Part shown: piece after piece, positions 43,102 to 51,342 of the stretch
Layout of the letters: every line of letters starts with the position of its first letter
Numbering within the stretch: position 1 is the first letter of the stretch
Assembly: GCA_903832665.1 (NCBI GenBank)
Contig: CAILCG010000024.1
Coordinates: 186,001 to 250,000 of the forward strand
DNA from: an uncultured Methanomicrobiales archaeon
GTDB lineage: Archaea > Halobacteriota > Methanomicrobia > Methanomicrobiales > Methanospirillaceae
DNA length: 64,000 bases
Direction of reading: 5' to 3'
The notes under the pieces: model-generated
Seen by the model: only the letters and a program-made list of their open reading frames with translations
Databases searched by the model: none
What the model was told of the DNA's origin: nothing
Position numbers and translations under genes: made by a program

Positions 43102-46100
43102 TCACTTCAGATAGTGCCCAATTGGCTCAAGGGTCATCTGTTCGCGTTTGATTGCATCAATGGCAAGTGCTGCAGCACGCGCCGCCTGTAACGTAGTAAT
43201 ATAGGGTATTGAGAAGTCTACTGCCGCACGCATGATCTGGTAATGATCCTGTCGTGACTGGCGGTCCTGCGGAGTATTGATGATAAGGCGTATCTCTCCA
43301 TGCCGCATCATATCCAGCACATTGGGAGACCCCTCCTGCACTTTCCTGATAAGATGCGCTTCGACTCCGGCTTCCTGGAGATAATCGACTGTCCCTTCGG
43401 TCCCGTAGAGGGTAAGCCCGAGATCGCGCAATTTGCGTGCTATCGGGATAGCTTCTTCTTTCTGCTCGATGTTGACGGAAATGAAGACGTTGCCCTTCCG
43501 GGGGAGCTCGTTGTCGGCTGATATGCAGGCCTTGTAGAACGCGAGACCGAAATCGTAATCAATACCCATCACTTCCCCGGTACTCTTCATTTCAGGGCCA
43601 AGCACCGTATCGACACCGGCCAGTTTGCTGAACGGGAGCAGGACTTCTTTTACGGCGACATGCTTTATCTCCCGTTCTTTGTGTCCGAGATCCCGCAGTT
43701 TCCGGCCAACCATTACTTTCGCAGCAATTTTTGCCACCGGCAGGCCGGTAGCCTTTGAGACAAATGGTACCGTGCGGCTCGCCCGCGGGTTTGCTTCAAG
43801 GATATAGACTACGTTGTCCTTGACGGCAAGCTGGAGATTTACCAGGCCAATCACGCCCAGTCCCAGCGCGATCTTCCGTGTGTAATCTCGCACGGTATCC
43901 AGTACCTCTTTCGAGAGGGACTGTGTCGGAATAACACAGGCAGAATCCCCGGAATGGATCCCTGCCTGCTCTATGTGCTCCATGATGCCGCCAATGAGCA
44001 CGTCTTCCCCATCGCAGACCGCGTCGACATCGAGTTCTATGGCGTTCTGGAGGTAGGAATCGATCAGTACCGGGTGGTTCTTGGCAACCCGTACTGCCTC
44101 TTTGATGTAGGATTCAAATTCGACCGCATTGTGAGCGATCTCCATTGCCCTCCCCCCGAGGACAAAGGAAGGCCGGACCAGTACCGGGTATCCGATCTTT
44201 TCTGCAGTTTCGCGAGCTTCCGCTTCGGAATATGCCGAACCGTTGGCCGGGCTGGGGATTTTGAGTTTATCCAACAGCACGCTGAACCGGTCGCGATCCT
44301 CAGCAATGTCCATCGCATCCGGGCTTGTACCCAGGATCCTTGTGCGAAGGCCAAGGCGTTTGATCTCCTGTTCGATGGGCACTGCGAGATTGACTGCATT
44401 CTGCCCCCCGAACTGTACCATGACGCCGTAATAATCGTCTTTCCTGAGGATATTGACGACATCCTCAAGCTGCATGGGCTCAAAGAAGAGCCGGTCCGAA
44501 GTGTCGAAATCCGTGGAAACCGTTTCGGGATTATTGTTGACAATATGAACTTCAACGCCCTCTTCCCGGAGGGACTGGACTGCATGCACGGTGCAGTAAT
44601 CGAATTCGATACCCTGTCCGATGCGGATAGGGCCTGATCCGAGGATGAGCACTTTCTGGCGATCACTGGGGACGATCTCACAGGTACTCTCATACGTTGA
44701 ATAGAAGTATGGCGTGCTTGCGGGGAACTCGGCAGCGCAGGTGTCCACCATCTTGTACGATGGCAGGCCCACAATTTTCTCTATCTGCTCATTACCGATC
44801 CCGGTAATCTTTGCAAGTTCAGCATTCGAAAACCCGAGTTTTTTTGCAGAACGAAGGTTTGCCGGTTCATGATGGGTTACGAGATGCTTTTCACAATCCA
44901 CAATATTTTTGATCTTCTCTAAAAAGAACGGGATGATTGACGTGAGCTGGGCAATCTCATCAAGGGTGAATCCCAGCCGGAACGCGTCGAAGAGGCAGTG
45001 GAACCGCTCATCCGTGGGGCGCGACAGGATCATGCGCACCTCGCTGGGGCTCGTATGGGCGGTCACGTCGGTATCCAGCGATCGCTTTGCCTTCATGAAG
45101 GCTTCTTCGAGTGTGCGCCCGATCGCCATCACCTCTCCCGTGCTCTTCATGGAGGTGCCGAGAGTCCGGTCGGCACCCTTGAACTTGTCAAACGGCCAGC
45201 GGGGGACTTTGACCACAATATAATCGATCGTTGGTTCGAACGAGGCCGGAGTACATCCGGTCACGGTGTTCATGATCTCGTCGAGCCGCAGACCAATGGC
45301 AATCTTTGCTGCCACCCGGGCAATCGGGTAACCCGTTGCCTTCGAGGCAAGAGCCGATGAGCGGGAGACACGGGGGTTGACTTCGATGACCCGGTAGTCG
45401 CCTTCCCAGAACGCGAACTGGACATTGCAGCCTCCCTGCACGTCCAGCGACCGTATGATATGAATCGCGGAGCTCCGCATCATCTGGAATTCATCGTCAC
45501 GAAGTGTCAGGATCGGAGCAACGACGACACTTTCCCCTGTGTGGATCCCCATGGGGTCTACGTTCTCCATACCGCAGACAATGATGCACGTGTCAGTGGC
45601 GTCACGCATCACTTCGAACTCGATCTCTTTCCAGCCCATCACGCTCTCTTCAATGAGCACCTGGTGGATACGGGAACGGGAGAGCCCGAGTTCTACAATG
45701 CGGGTGAGTTCCTCTCTTGTACGGGCAATCCCGCCACCCGCTCCACCCAGGGTGTAGGCCGGCCGGACAACCGCCGGAAGACCGATCTGCGTGATGGCTT
45801 CCTCGATCTGGGTGAGCGAGTTGAGCACCATGCTTTTTGGTACCGGCTCACCGATGCTGATCATGAGATCGCGGAATTTCTGGCGGTCCTCGCCCTTGTA
45901 GATCGCTTCGAGCGGGGTTCCGAGAATTTCAACCCCTTTTAGTGCACCCATCTCGGCGAGTTCAACGGTGAGGTTCAGTGCAGTCTGGCCTCCCATGCCG
46001 GATAAAATCCCGTCGGGCTTTTCTTTCTCGATGATCTTTGCAATAATATCTGCCCGGAGCGGCTCAATGTAGATCACATCAGCCATGTCCGGATCAGTCA

Positions 46101-46263
46101 TGATCGTTGCCGGGTTCGAATTGATGAGCACGACTTTGATGCCCTCTTCCCGCAATGCCCGGCACGCCTGTGATCCCGAGAAATCAAACTCCGCTGCTTG
46201 TCCAATCTGGATTGGTCCAGACCCTATCAGGAGGACCTTTTTGATATCTGTTCGTTTGGGCAT
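43102..46263 (-). CDS. carB: Carbamoyl phosphate synthase, large subunit
   Basis: Makes carbamoyl phosphate from bicarbonate, ammonia (from CarA) and two ATP, for both pyrimidines and arginine. 1053 residues with two ATP-grasp halves: VLLIGSGPIQIGQAAEFDFS and VLILGSGPIRIGQGIEFDY, LGGAGGGIARTREEL and LGGRAMEIAHNAVEFE, NPRVSRSSALASKATGYP and NPRASRTVPFVSKATGLP, then a C-terminal MGS-like regulatory domain (GNVFISVNIEQKEEAIPIAR). Start ATG at 46263 shares one base with the carA stop. Confidence 0.97.
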   Translation of the reverse strand: MPKRTDIKKVLLIGSGPIQIGQAAEFDFSGSQACRALREEGIKVVLINSNPATIMTDPDMADVIYIEPLRADIIAKIIEKEKPDGILSGMGGQTALNLTVELAEMGALKGVEILGTPLEAIYKGEDRQKFRDLMISIGEPVPKSMVLNSLTQIEEAITQIGLPAVVRPAYTLGGAGGGIARTREELTRIVELGLSRSRIHQVLIEESVMGWKEIEFEVMRDATDTCIIVCGMENVDPMGIHTGESVVVAPILTLRDDEFQMMRSSAIHIIRSLDVQGGCNVQFAFWEGDYRVIEVNPRVSRSSALASKATGYPIARVAAKIAIGLRLDEIMNTVTGCTPASFEPTIDYIVVKVPRWPFDKFKGADRTLGTSMKSTGEVMAIGRTLEEAFMKAKRSLDTDVTAHTSPSEVRMILSRPTDERFHCLFDAFRLGFTLDEIAQLTSIIPFFLEKIKNIVDCEKHLVTHHEPANLRSAKKLGFSNAELAKITGIGNEQIEKIVGLPSYKMVDTCAAEFPASTPYFYSTYESTCEIVPSDRQKVLILGSGPIRIGQGIEFDYCTVHAVQSLREEGVEVHIVNNNPETVSTDFDTSDRLFFEPMQLEDVVNILRKDDYYGVMVQFGGQNAVNLAVPIEQEIKRLGLRTRILGTSPDAMDIAEDRDRFSVLLDKLKIPSPANGSAYSEAEARETAEKIGYPVLVRPSFVLGGRAMEIAHNAVEFESYIKEAVRVAKNHPVLIDSYLQNAIELDVDAVCDGEDVLIGGIMEHIEQAGIHSGDSACVIPTQSLSKEVLDTVRDYTRKIALGLGVIGLVNLQLAVKDNVVYILEANPRASRTVPFVSKATGLPVAKIAAKVMVGRKLRDLGHKEREIKHVAVKEVLLPFSKLAGVDTVLGPEMKSTGEVMGIDYDFGLAFYKACISADNELPRKGNVFISVNIEQKEEAIPIARKLRDLGLTLYGTEGTVDYLQEAGVEAHLIRKVQEGSPNVLDMMRHGEIRLIINTPQDRQSRQDHYQIMRAAVDFSIPYITTLQAARAAALAIDAIKREQMTLEPIGHYLK

Positions 46264-47318
46264 CAGGCAATCCTCCGGTAAAGTGCATCAAAGAAATGCG
46301 CCTCAGTGTCCCGCGGTCCTCCATGTGCTTCCGGGTGGAACTGGACGGTGGTCAGCTTGAGATCCTTGTTCTCGAATCCCTCAACGGTGCCATCATTGAC
46401 ATTGGTATAGGTGACCCGGCAGCCTTCGGGAAGTGAATCCTCATCGACTGCAAATCCATGATTCTGGGTGGTGATGAAAATGCGGCCGTCCTTGAACCTG
46501 ACCGGCTGGTTCGCACCGCGATGACCGAACTTGAGCTTGTAGGTGTCGCCACCGAGGGCGAGTGCCGAGACCTGGTTGCCCATGCAGATCCCGAAGATCG
46601 AGAGTTGTCCGAGCAGTTCCCGTATACATCGGATCGCATGAACCGCCTGTTTGGGATCCCCGGGTCCGTTGCTCACAAAAAGTGCATCCGGTTTACAGGA
46701 GAGCACCTGTTCCGGTGTTGCATTGTGGGGGAAGACATAGAGATCGCCTCCGCGTTTTGCGAGACTTGTGATCATATTCTTTTTTATCCCGAGATCGATT
46801 ACTGCAATGCGTTTTCCTTTCCCTTCAATCCGATAGGGTTCTTTGCAGGAAACTTCCGGTATGGGGGTGATATCCGTGATCTGGGGGGTTCTCCGGGCAA
46901 GATTTACTGCATATTCACCGTCATCGCAACCGACAACGAGTGCTGCCCGCATGGTTCCGTGGACACGGGTTTTGATCGTGAGTGCCCGGGTGTCAACACC
47001 ACTCATGCCGAGGAGATTGTTCTCTTCAAAAAAGGATCTGATGGACGGGCTGGCGGCGGGTTTTTCACAGATCTCTTTTGCAATGCAACCGAGGGCACAT
47101 ACTTTCTCATTCTGGAAATTCTGGATATCGACACCATAATTCCCGATCTGCGGGAAGGTGAACATGAGTATCTGGCCGAAATAACTTGGATCTGTCAGAG
47201 ACTCCATATAGCCGGTCATCTGCGTATTGAACACGAGTTCCCCGGAACACTCTCCTTCAACACCAAACCCTTTCCCGATATAAAATTGCCCGTCTTCGAG
47301 ACCCAGAACCGCCTTCAT
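46263..47318 (-). CDS. carA: Carbamoyl phosphate synthase, small (glutaminase) subunit
   Basis: Hydrolyses glutamine and channels ammonia to CarB. About 351 residues: N-terminal domain MKAVLGLEDGQFYIGKGFG, FNTQMTGYMESLTDPSYFGQ, and a C-terminal class I glutaminase domain with the Cys in IFGICMGNQVSALALGG and the His-Glu pair in TVQFHPEAHGGPRDTE. The nucleophile loop reads C-M-G rather than the usual C-L-G, which is tolerated in the family. ATG 47318 gives the normal N-terminus; ATG 47327 is an alternative. Confidence 0.95.
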   Translation of the reverse strand: MKAVLGLEDGQFYIGKGFGVEGECSGELVFNTQMTGYMESLTDPSYFGQILMFTFPQIGNYGVDIQNFQNEKVCALGCIAKEICEKPAASPSIRSFFEENNLLGMSGVDTRALTIKTRVHGTMRAALVVGCDDGEYAVNLARRTPQITDITPIPEVSCKEPYRIEGKGKRIAVIDLGIKKNMITSLAKRGGDLYVFPHNATPEQVLSCKPDALFVSNGPGDPKQAVHAIRCIRELLGQLSIFGICMGNQVSALALGGDTYKLKFGHRGANQPVRFKDGRIFITTQNHGFAVDEDSLPEGCRVTYTNVNDGTVEGFENKDLKLTTVQFHPEAHGGPRDTEAHFFDALYRRIA

Positions 47319-47546
47319 GATTTCCATATATGATGTGCCTGAATAGTTATTAACGATAGTGCAGGTGACAGTCGTTCCCGACGGTACTGGGGGGCTTTTG
47401 GGAAACTGCGGCTTTAAAAAAACGGGATCAATTACCCGAAACATTCAGCCAAACAATACAATCCGATCGTACGGGATACAACGGATATGCATAAAAGCAA
47501 TCAGTGTCGATATTCACTTGTCGCTTAAAAGACGAGGTGAACAACT

Positions 47547-48044
47547 ATGGGAACGCAAGGCAGAAAGATTGTTGATACCGATGTCGATGAGCTGGTCAAG
47601 CTCCTCAACAAGGCATATTCCGATGAATGGCTCGCGTACTATCAGTACTGGGTCGGCTCCAAGGTAGTACGTGGTCCGAACAAGGAGGCAGTTATTGCAG
47701 AGCTCACCCTCCATGCAACCGAAGAGCTCGGTCATGCAGTTCTCCTCACTACGCGGATTATCCAGCTGGGAGGAACTCCCGTAACCAATCCCCAGCAGTG
47801 GTTCAAACTCACCAACTGCGGGTATGATGCTCCCGACGATACGTTTATCGTCAAGGTGCTGGAACAGAATATCAAGGGTGAGCAGTGCGCCATCAAGTCC
47901 TATAACAGCCTGCTCAAGAAGACCCGGGACAAAGATCCGGTTACCTACAACATCGTTCTGGGAATCCTCCAGATGGAAGTCGAGCATGAAGAGGATCTTC
48001 AGGCTTTGCTGGAAGATGTCAATATCATTATGAAAAACAAGTAA
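47547..48044 (+). CDS. Ferritin-like (Dps/bacterioferritin-type) protein
   Basis: A four-helix ferritin-like protein of 165 residues. Di-iron ligands expected of the fold are visible: Glu in YSDEWLAYYQYWVGSKV, E-x-x-H in LTLHATEELGHAVLL, and later Glu in VLEQNIKGEQCAIKSY and E-x-E-H in GILQMEVEHEEDLQAL. Such archaeal proteins store iron and detoxify peroxide. GACGAGGTGAAC upstream provides a ribosome-binding site. It precedes a set of thiol-redox genes, so an oxidative-stress cluster is likely. Confidence 0.88.
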   Translation: MGTQGRKIVDTDVDELVKLLNKAYSDEWLAYYQYWVGSKVVRGPNKEAVIAELTLHATEELGHAVLLTTRIIQLGGTPVTNPQQWFKLTNCGYDAPDDTFIVKVLEQNIKGEQCAIKSYNSLLKKTRDKDPVTYNIVLGILQMEVEHEEDLQALLEDVNIIMKNK

Positions 48045-48080
48045 TTTTTTCTTCTTTTTTTGATGAAGCGGATCGCACTG

Positions 48081-48330
48081 TTAAAGTAACCTGGATTTCA
48101 GGATCTCCCTGAGGACAAATATCCGGCCGATAATCCGGTTATCTTTTACAACCGGCGTACTTTTCAGGAATGTCCGGACTTTTATGCCACAGTTATTTTT
48201 CATTGTCAGCGCCCCGGTCCACACTCCCTTCGAATCCTCAAAAAATCTCAACGGCCCTATGGCAAATGTATCCCAGGGATACGGGAAATCATTCAGTACT
48301 TTTTTCGTTGATATGCAACTCTCCCGCTCT
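48081..48330 (-). pseudogene. Remnant of a PAS-type sensor domain
   Basis: One minus-strand frame reads like the C-terminal half of a PAS domain: FPYPWDTFAIGPLRFFEDS, KGVWTGALTMKNNCGIKV and VVKDNRIIGRIFVLREIL, ending at a stop at 48081. Upstream the frame runs to a stop near 48351 without an ATG or TTG start that would give a whole domain (a GTG exists inside, at the K-G-V). It is best seen as the tail of a lost sensor gene. It fills most of the gene-free interval 48045-48411; the rest holds T-rich terminator sequence (48046-48063) and the promoter of the next gene. Confidence 0.5.
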
Positions 48331-48361
48331 TTTGTAACGTTTTGCCGGTACTATCATCATT

Positions 48362-48403
48362 CTTAAATACCAATTGCCTCCATTTCCCTGTAAGAAACAG
48401 GAG
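48362..48403 (+). promoter_or_regulatory. TATA-like box and ribosome-binding site of the glutaredoxin-like gene
   Basis: CTTAAATAC at 48362-48370 is TATA-like, and AGGAG at 48399-48403 lies 8 bases before the ATG at 48412. The AGGAG decides for this ATG over the in-frame GTG at 48403. Confidence 0.55.
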
Positions 48404-48411
48404 TGTACGAT

Positions 48412-48690
48412 ATGGGCATTGAACACGTCAATGGAAAAAATAAGGGGAAGGTTATGCTCTATGCACTGAGCACCTGCGGGTGGTGCAACAAGACCAAGGA
48501 ACTTCTGCGGGAACTGGGTATTGAATTCGATTATACCTATGTCGATCTTCTCGAAGGAAAGGAGCAGGACGACGCGATGAATGTTGTTGAACGCTTCAAC
48601 CCGGCCGGCTCGTTTCCCACCCTTGTCATCAATGACAAAAAATGCATTATCGGATTCAGGGAGCAGGAAATCAGGGAGGTATTGCGTTAA
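48412..48690 (+). CDS. Glutaredoxin-like protein
   Basis: 92 residues of thioredoxin fold with the active-site C-x-x-C in YALSTCGWCNKTKELL, cis-Pro in AGSFPTLVIND and the GF-type end IIGFREQEIREVL. Methanogens often lack glutathione, so it likely exchanges electrons with thioredoxin-type partners. It ends directly at the start of the ferredoxin-thioredoxin reductase gene (next base), so the two are cotranscribed and probably work as a pair in which the reductase reduces this protein. Confidence 0.9.
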   Translation: MGIEHVNGKNKGKVMLYALSTCGWCNKTKELLRELGIEFDYTYVDLLEGKEQDDAMNVVERFNPAGSFPTLVINDKKCIIGFREQEIREVLR

Positions 48691-49209
48691 ATGCCTCTCA
48701 TCCAGATCCGGCCGGAGGATGTCGTAGCCTCGTATCATGTCCTGCAAAAAGATGCAACCGATGGCGGCTATCACCTGAATCCGGACGCCGAGTTTACAAA
48801 AAATCTCGTTTCAGGCCTTTTAAAAAATGAGCAGCGTTACGGGTATCCTGCCTGCCCGTGCCGGCTTGCGTCCGGCAAAAAAGAGCAGGATCTCGATATC
48901 ATCTGCCCCTGCGATTACCGGGATCCTGATCTCAATGACTTCGGATCCTGTTACTGTGCCTTGTATGTCAGCGACGCGATTGCAAACGGGGGGAAAATAT
49001 CCGGTCCTGTGCCCGATCGCCGCCCCCCTCGTTCTGAACGGGGAACGATCATTACTCATACGATCCCTCTCTCGGCATCGCCGTCACCTACCCTTCCCCT
49101 TCCGGTCTGGCGCTGCAAAGTCTGTGGCTACCTGTGTGCCCGGGAGCAACCTCCTGAGATCTGTCCCATCTGCAAAGTGACGAAGGACCGGTTTGAACGG
49201 TTCATGTAA
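48691..49209 (+). CDS. Ferredoxin-thioredoxin reductase catalytic subunit fused to rubredoxin
   Basis: 172 residues. The N-terminal part (about 1-110) is the FTR catalytic beta subunit: cluster and disulfide cysteines in [26 protein letters not shown] and SCYCALYV carry a [4Fe-4S] cluster next to a redox disulfide and pass electrons from ferredoxin to a thiol protein. After a linker (about 110-135) a rubredoxin-type domain (about 136-172) supplies an Fe(Cys)4 site: [20 protein letters not shown] with ICKV. The fusion suggests that electrons enter or leave through rubredoxin iron instead of a separate FTR variable subunit, none of which is seen here. The likely target is the adjacent glutaredoxin-like protein. 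Confidence 0.9.
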   Translation: MPLIQIRPEDVVASYHVLQKDATDGGYHLNPDAEFTKNLVSGLLKNEQRYGYPACPCRLASGKKEQDLDIICPCDYRDPDLNDFGSCYCALYVSDAIANGGKISGPVPDRRPPRSERGTIITHTIPLSASPSPTLPLPVWRCKVCGYLCAREQPPEICPICKVTKDRFERFM

Positions 49210-49281
49210 TCTTTTACCCTTTATTTTTCCGTCCTTTTGGGTTCATCGATTATCCGGTGTCATTTTCCCAATCCTGATATA

Positions 49282-49644
49282 ATGCTGCGACCAGATAGTA
49301 CTGGTATGGCAGGCCCCATAAAAGTCGAGATTATTGGTCTGAAAGATTCTGAATGCTGTCCGTTTCCCTGCGATGATAACCGGAACTGCGGGCTTTCTGA
49401 CTGCTACCCCACCGGCAAGCTGACCGCTGCATATGATGCCCTGGCCTCTGCACTGAAAGCCCAGTACGGGGACCGGGTAGAACTCCAGCTGACGCTGGTG
49501 GATGATGGTGTACCGGATTACGTGAAGCAGATCATCGAGAACGATTTTCCCCCGCTGCCCATTGTCATGGTGAACGGGAAACTCACCCGTATAGGGCGTA
49601 TAGTTCTCGACCGGATAAAAAAAGAGATAGATGCTGTCTGCTGA
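49282..49644 (+). CDS. Small Cys-rich protein, possibly thioredoxin-fold
   Basis: About 120 residues (or 112 from an ATG at 49306). It has a Cys cluster near the start (DSECCPFPCDDNRNCGLSDC) and then a pattern like a thioredoxin fold (VELQLTLVDDGVPDYVK, a cis-Pro-like FPPLPIVMVNGKL) and a last Cys at the C-terminus. It follows the reductase operon on the same strand by about 70 bases, so a redox or metal role is likely. I cannot name a family. Confidence 0.65.
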   Translation: MLRPDSTGMAGPIKVEIIGLKDSECCPFPCDDNRNCGLSDCYPTGKLTAAYDALASALKAQYGDRVELQLTLVDDGVPDYVKQIIENDFPPLPIVMVNGKLTRIGRIVLDRIKKEIDAVC

Positions 49645-49647
49645 TAA

Positions 49648-50229
49648 TCAGGTAACTCTCGTAAGGGCACCCGTACCGAGATCATAGTAAAGACCGTGGA
49701 CCTGTACTCTCTGCTCATCAACAGCCTTTTTCAGCAGGGGGTACGTGTGAAGATGTTCTATCTGGAGCCTCACGTTCTCCTGTTCTATCAGCCGGTATCG
49801 CTCATCCTTTTCAAGCACCGTAGTCGGAGTGGGTATCGTCTTGTCCCCCCGTTCTTTCGCGTCCCGGGCATTGTTCAGCCACAGGGGAATGTACGAGTCA
49901 GTGCTTTCCTTATCCAGCGCCCGGATCGCCCCGCAGTTTGAATGTCCGCAGATGACCACATCTTCAACCTTGAGGTGAACAACAGCGTATTCAAGTACCG
50001 TGGCAAAATTCCAGTCATGGATCGGCACGATGTTACCGATATTTCTCTGTATGAAGAGTTCTCCCGCCCTTGCCTGCGTGATATGTCCCGTCTGGAGCCG
50101 GGAATCCGAGCATCCGATCCAGAGCACGGTCGGATGCTGGCTCGACGCCAGCTCGCGGTAGTAATCGATGTTCGGGGTGAAATCAGATTCCCGGAACTTA
50201 AAATTTCCCAGCAATAATTTGTCGCTCAT
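49648..50229 (-). CDS. Beta-class carbonic anhydrase
   Basis: Interconverts CO2 and bicarbonate. 193 residues with the zinc ligands Cys in VLWIGCSDSRLQ and H-x-x-C in VVICGHSNCGAIRAL; the Asp-Arg dyad (CSDSR) is present. It feeds or removes CO2 for methanogenesis and for carbamoyl phosphate synthesis. Convergent with the small Cys-rich gene (3 bases apart). It lies 1.1 kb from the Hyf-like operon, a possible link discussed under findings. Confidence 0.95.
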   Translation of the reverse strand: MSDKLLLGNFKFRESDFTPNIDYYRELASSQHPTVLWIGCSDSRLQTGHITQARAGELFIQRNIGNIVPIHDWNFATVLEYAVVHLKVEDVVICGHSNCGAIRALDKESTDSYIPLWLNNARDAKERGDKTIPTPTTVLEKDERYRLIEQENVRLQIEHLHTYPLLKKAVDEQRVQVHGLYYDLGTGALTRVT

Positions 50230-50396
50230 CTTTGTAGCATTCTCCTTTTTCTGGCAACTCCCTCTTTACACACACCTCAGGGAGTATGCCGTAATGCTCT
50301 CTCGTCTGGGAATTCAGTTAAATATTGTGCTTTGATATCCGACGAAAAGAGGGCCCGGGAAACGGGCACCTCCACCACCGTATTTTTGTCCTACCG

Positions 50397-50591
50397 ATGA
50401 AAATCACTGATGACGCAACACGCGCATTAAAAAACCATCTTATCTGTACGGCTGGATTTTACATTCAGGCCCTGGCTGGAGTTGAATTCCTCATGCAGGA
50501 CTTCGGGAAAACGCGTCAGCGGTTAAAGTCAGCGATCGGAAGCCGGTTTTATCTGCAAAAACGCGATGCCTTTATCGTAGTGAAATGGTAA
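50397..50591 (+). CDS. Small protein, function unknown
   Basis: 64 residues from the ATG at 50397 (MKITDDATRALKNHL, FYIQALAGVEFLMQDFGKTR). It has a mainly helical pattern with a hydrophobic centre and a basic C-terminal half. Not recognised. The frame is open upstream but that part is of poor quality. Codon use looks normal for the window. Confidence 0.5.
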   Translation: MKITDDATRALKNHLICTAGFYIQALAGVEFLMQDFGKTRQRLKSAIGSRFYLQKRDAFIVVKW

Positions 50592-50667
50592 CATAAGGGA
50601 ATCGACAACCAAACGATGATCTGAATGGACGATTACCCTTATCATATCACTGCCCGAATACCTTGTT

Positions 50668-51327
50668 TTGTGGAGGTGCCGTATACCGATCATATCTTCG
50701 TATGCTGAGCCGGAACCGTTCAGCGAGGACCAGACGCTCCTTACGCTCTATACTCTTGCCGGTGAGGAGAGCGGAGGTTTTGTTACATTCCGCCCTCATT
50801 TTTTTGTCCGGATTGGCAAAGCCCTGTTCTCCCAGGGGACCGTCCCATCACCGGTCCCGGTTATCGGTCCGGTTGAAGTCCGGGAACTCACGCCCTCGGA
50901 ACTTGTCCGTGCTGAACGGGAGCTCTGGACCCATTACCACCAGCAGACTGCCGATCGGGTCAATGACCGGCTCTTTGCCGCCTTTGCCGGTACCAAGCTG
51001 ATTGGCGTGGCCCGGTGCTCACGTCATCCCGATGGCCTCGAGGTCGATGCCGTCTATGTCCTGGACGAATACCGTCGCCAGGGGTTTGCCCGTTCGGTTA
51101 TGATCCTTCTCATCGTGGAATGTGGATGCCAGGAGACGCTCTATATGCACTCGAAGACGGAACTGGTGGATTTCTATGGCAGCCTGGGTTTCTACCCTAT
51201 GCCCGAGTGCGATCTGCCAAAGACCATCCGGGACCGGTTCGGATTTGTTATGGGAAATCTCAAGGGAATTGATGTCTGCCTGATGAAACGGGATCCGGCC
51301 GCCCTTCCCCGGGAACAGAACACCTGA
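50668..51327 (+). CDS. GNAT family N-acetyltransferase
   Basis: 219 residues. A long N-terminal part (about 1-70) precedes a GNAT domain: VRELTPSELVRAERELW, AFAGTKLIGVARCSRHP, the acetyl-CoA loop VLDEYRRQGFARSVMILL (R-x-x-G-x-[AG]) and YGSLGFYPMPECDLP. Substrate unknown. The only in-frame start is a TTG at 50668, so the true start is uncertain. It ends 15 bases before the Hyf-like operon and is on the same strand, so it may be its first gene and could modify a complex subunit or respond to its function (inference). Confidence 0.78.
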   Translation: MWRCRIPIISSYAEPEPFSEDQTLLTLYTLAGEESGGFVTFRPHFFVRIGKALFSQGTVPSPVPVIGPVEVRELTPSELVRAERELWTHYHQQTADRVNDRLFAAFAGTKLIGVARCSRHPDGLEVDAVYVLDEYRRQGFARSVMILLIVECGCQETLYMHSKTELVDFYGSLGFYPMPECDLPKTIRDRFGFVMGNLKGIDVCLMKRDPAALPREQNT

Positions 51328-51342
51328 ATTAGGGAGTAATAA

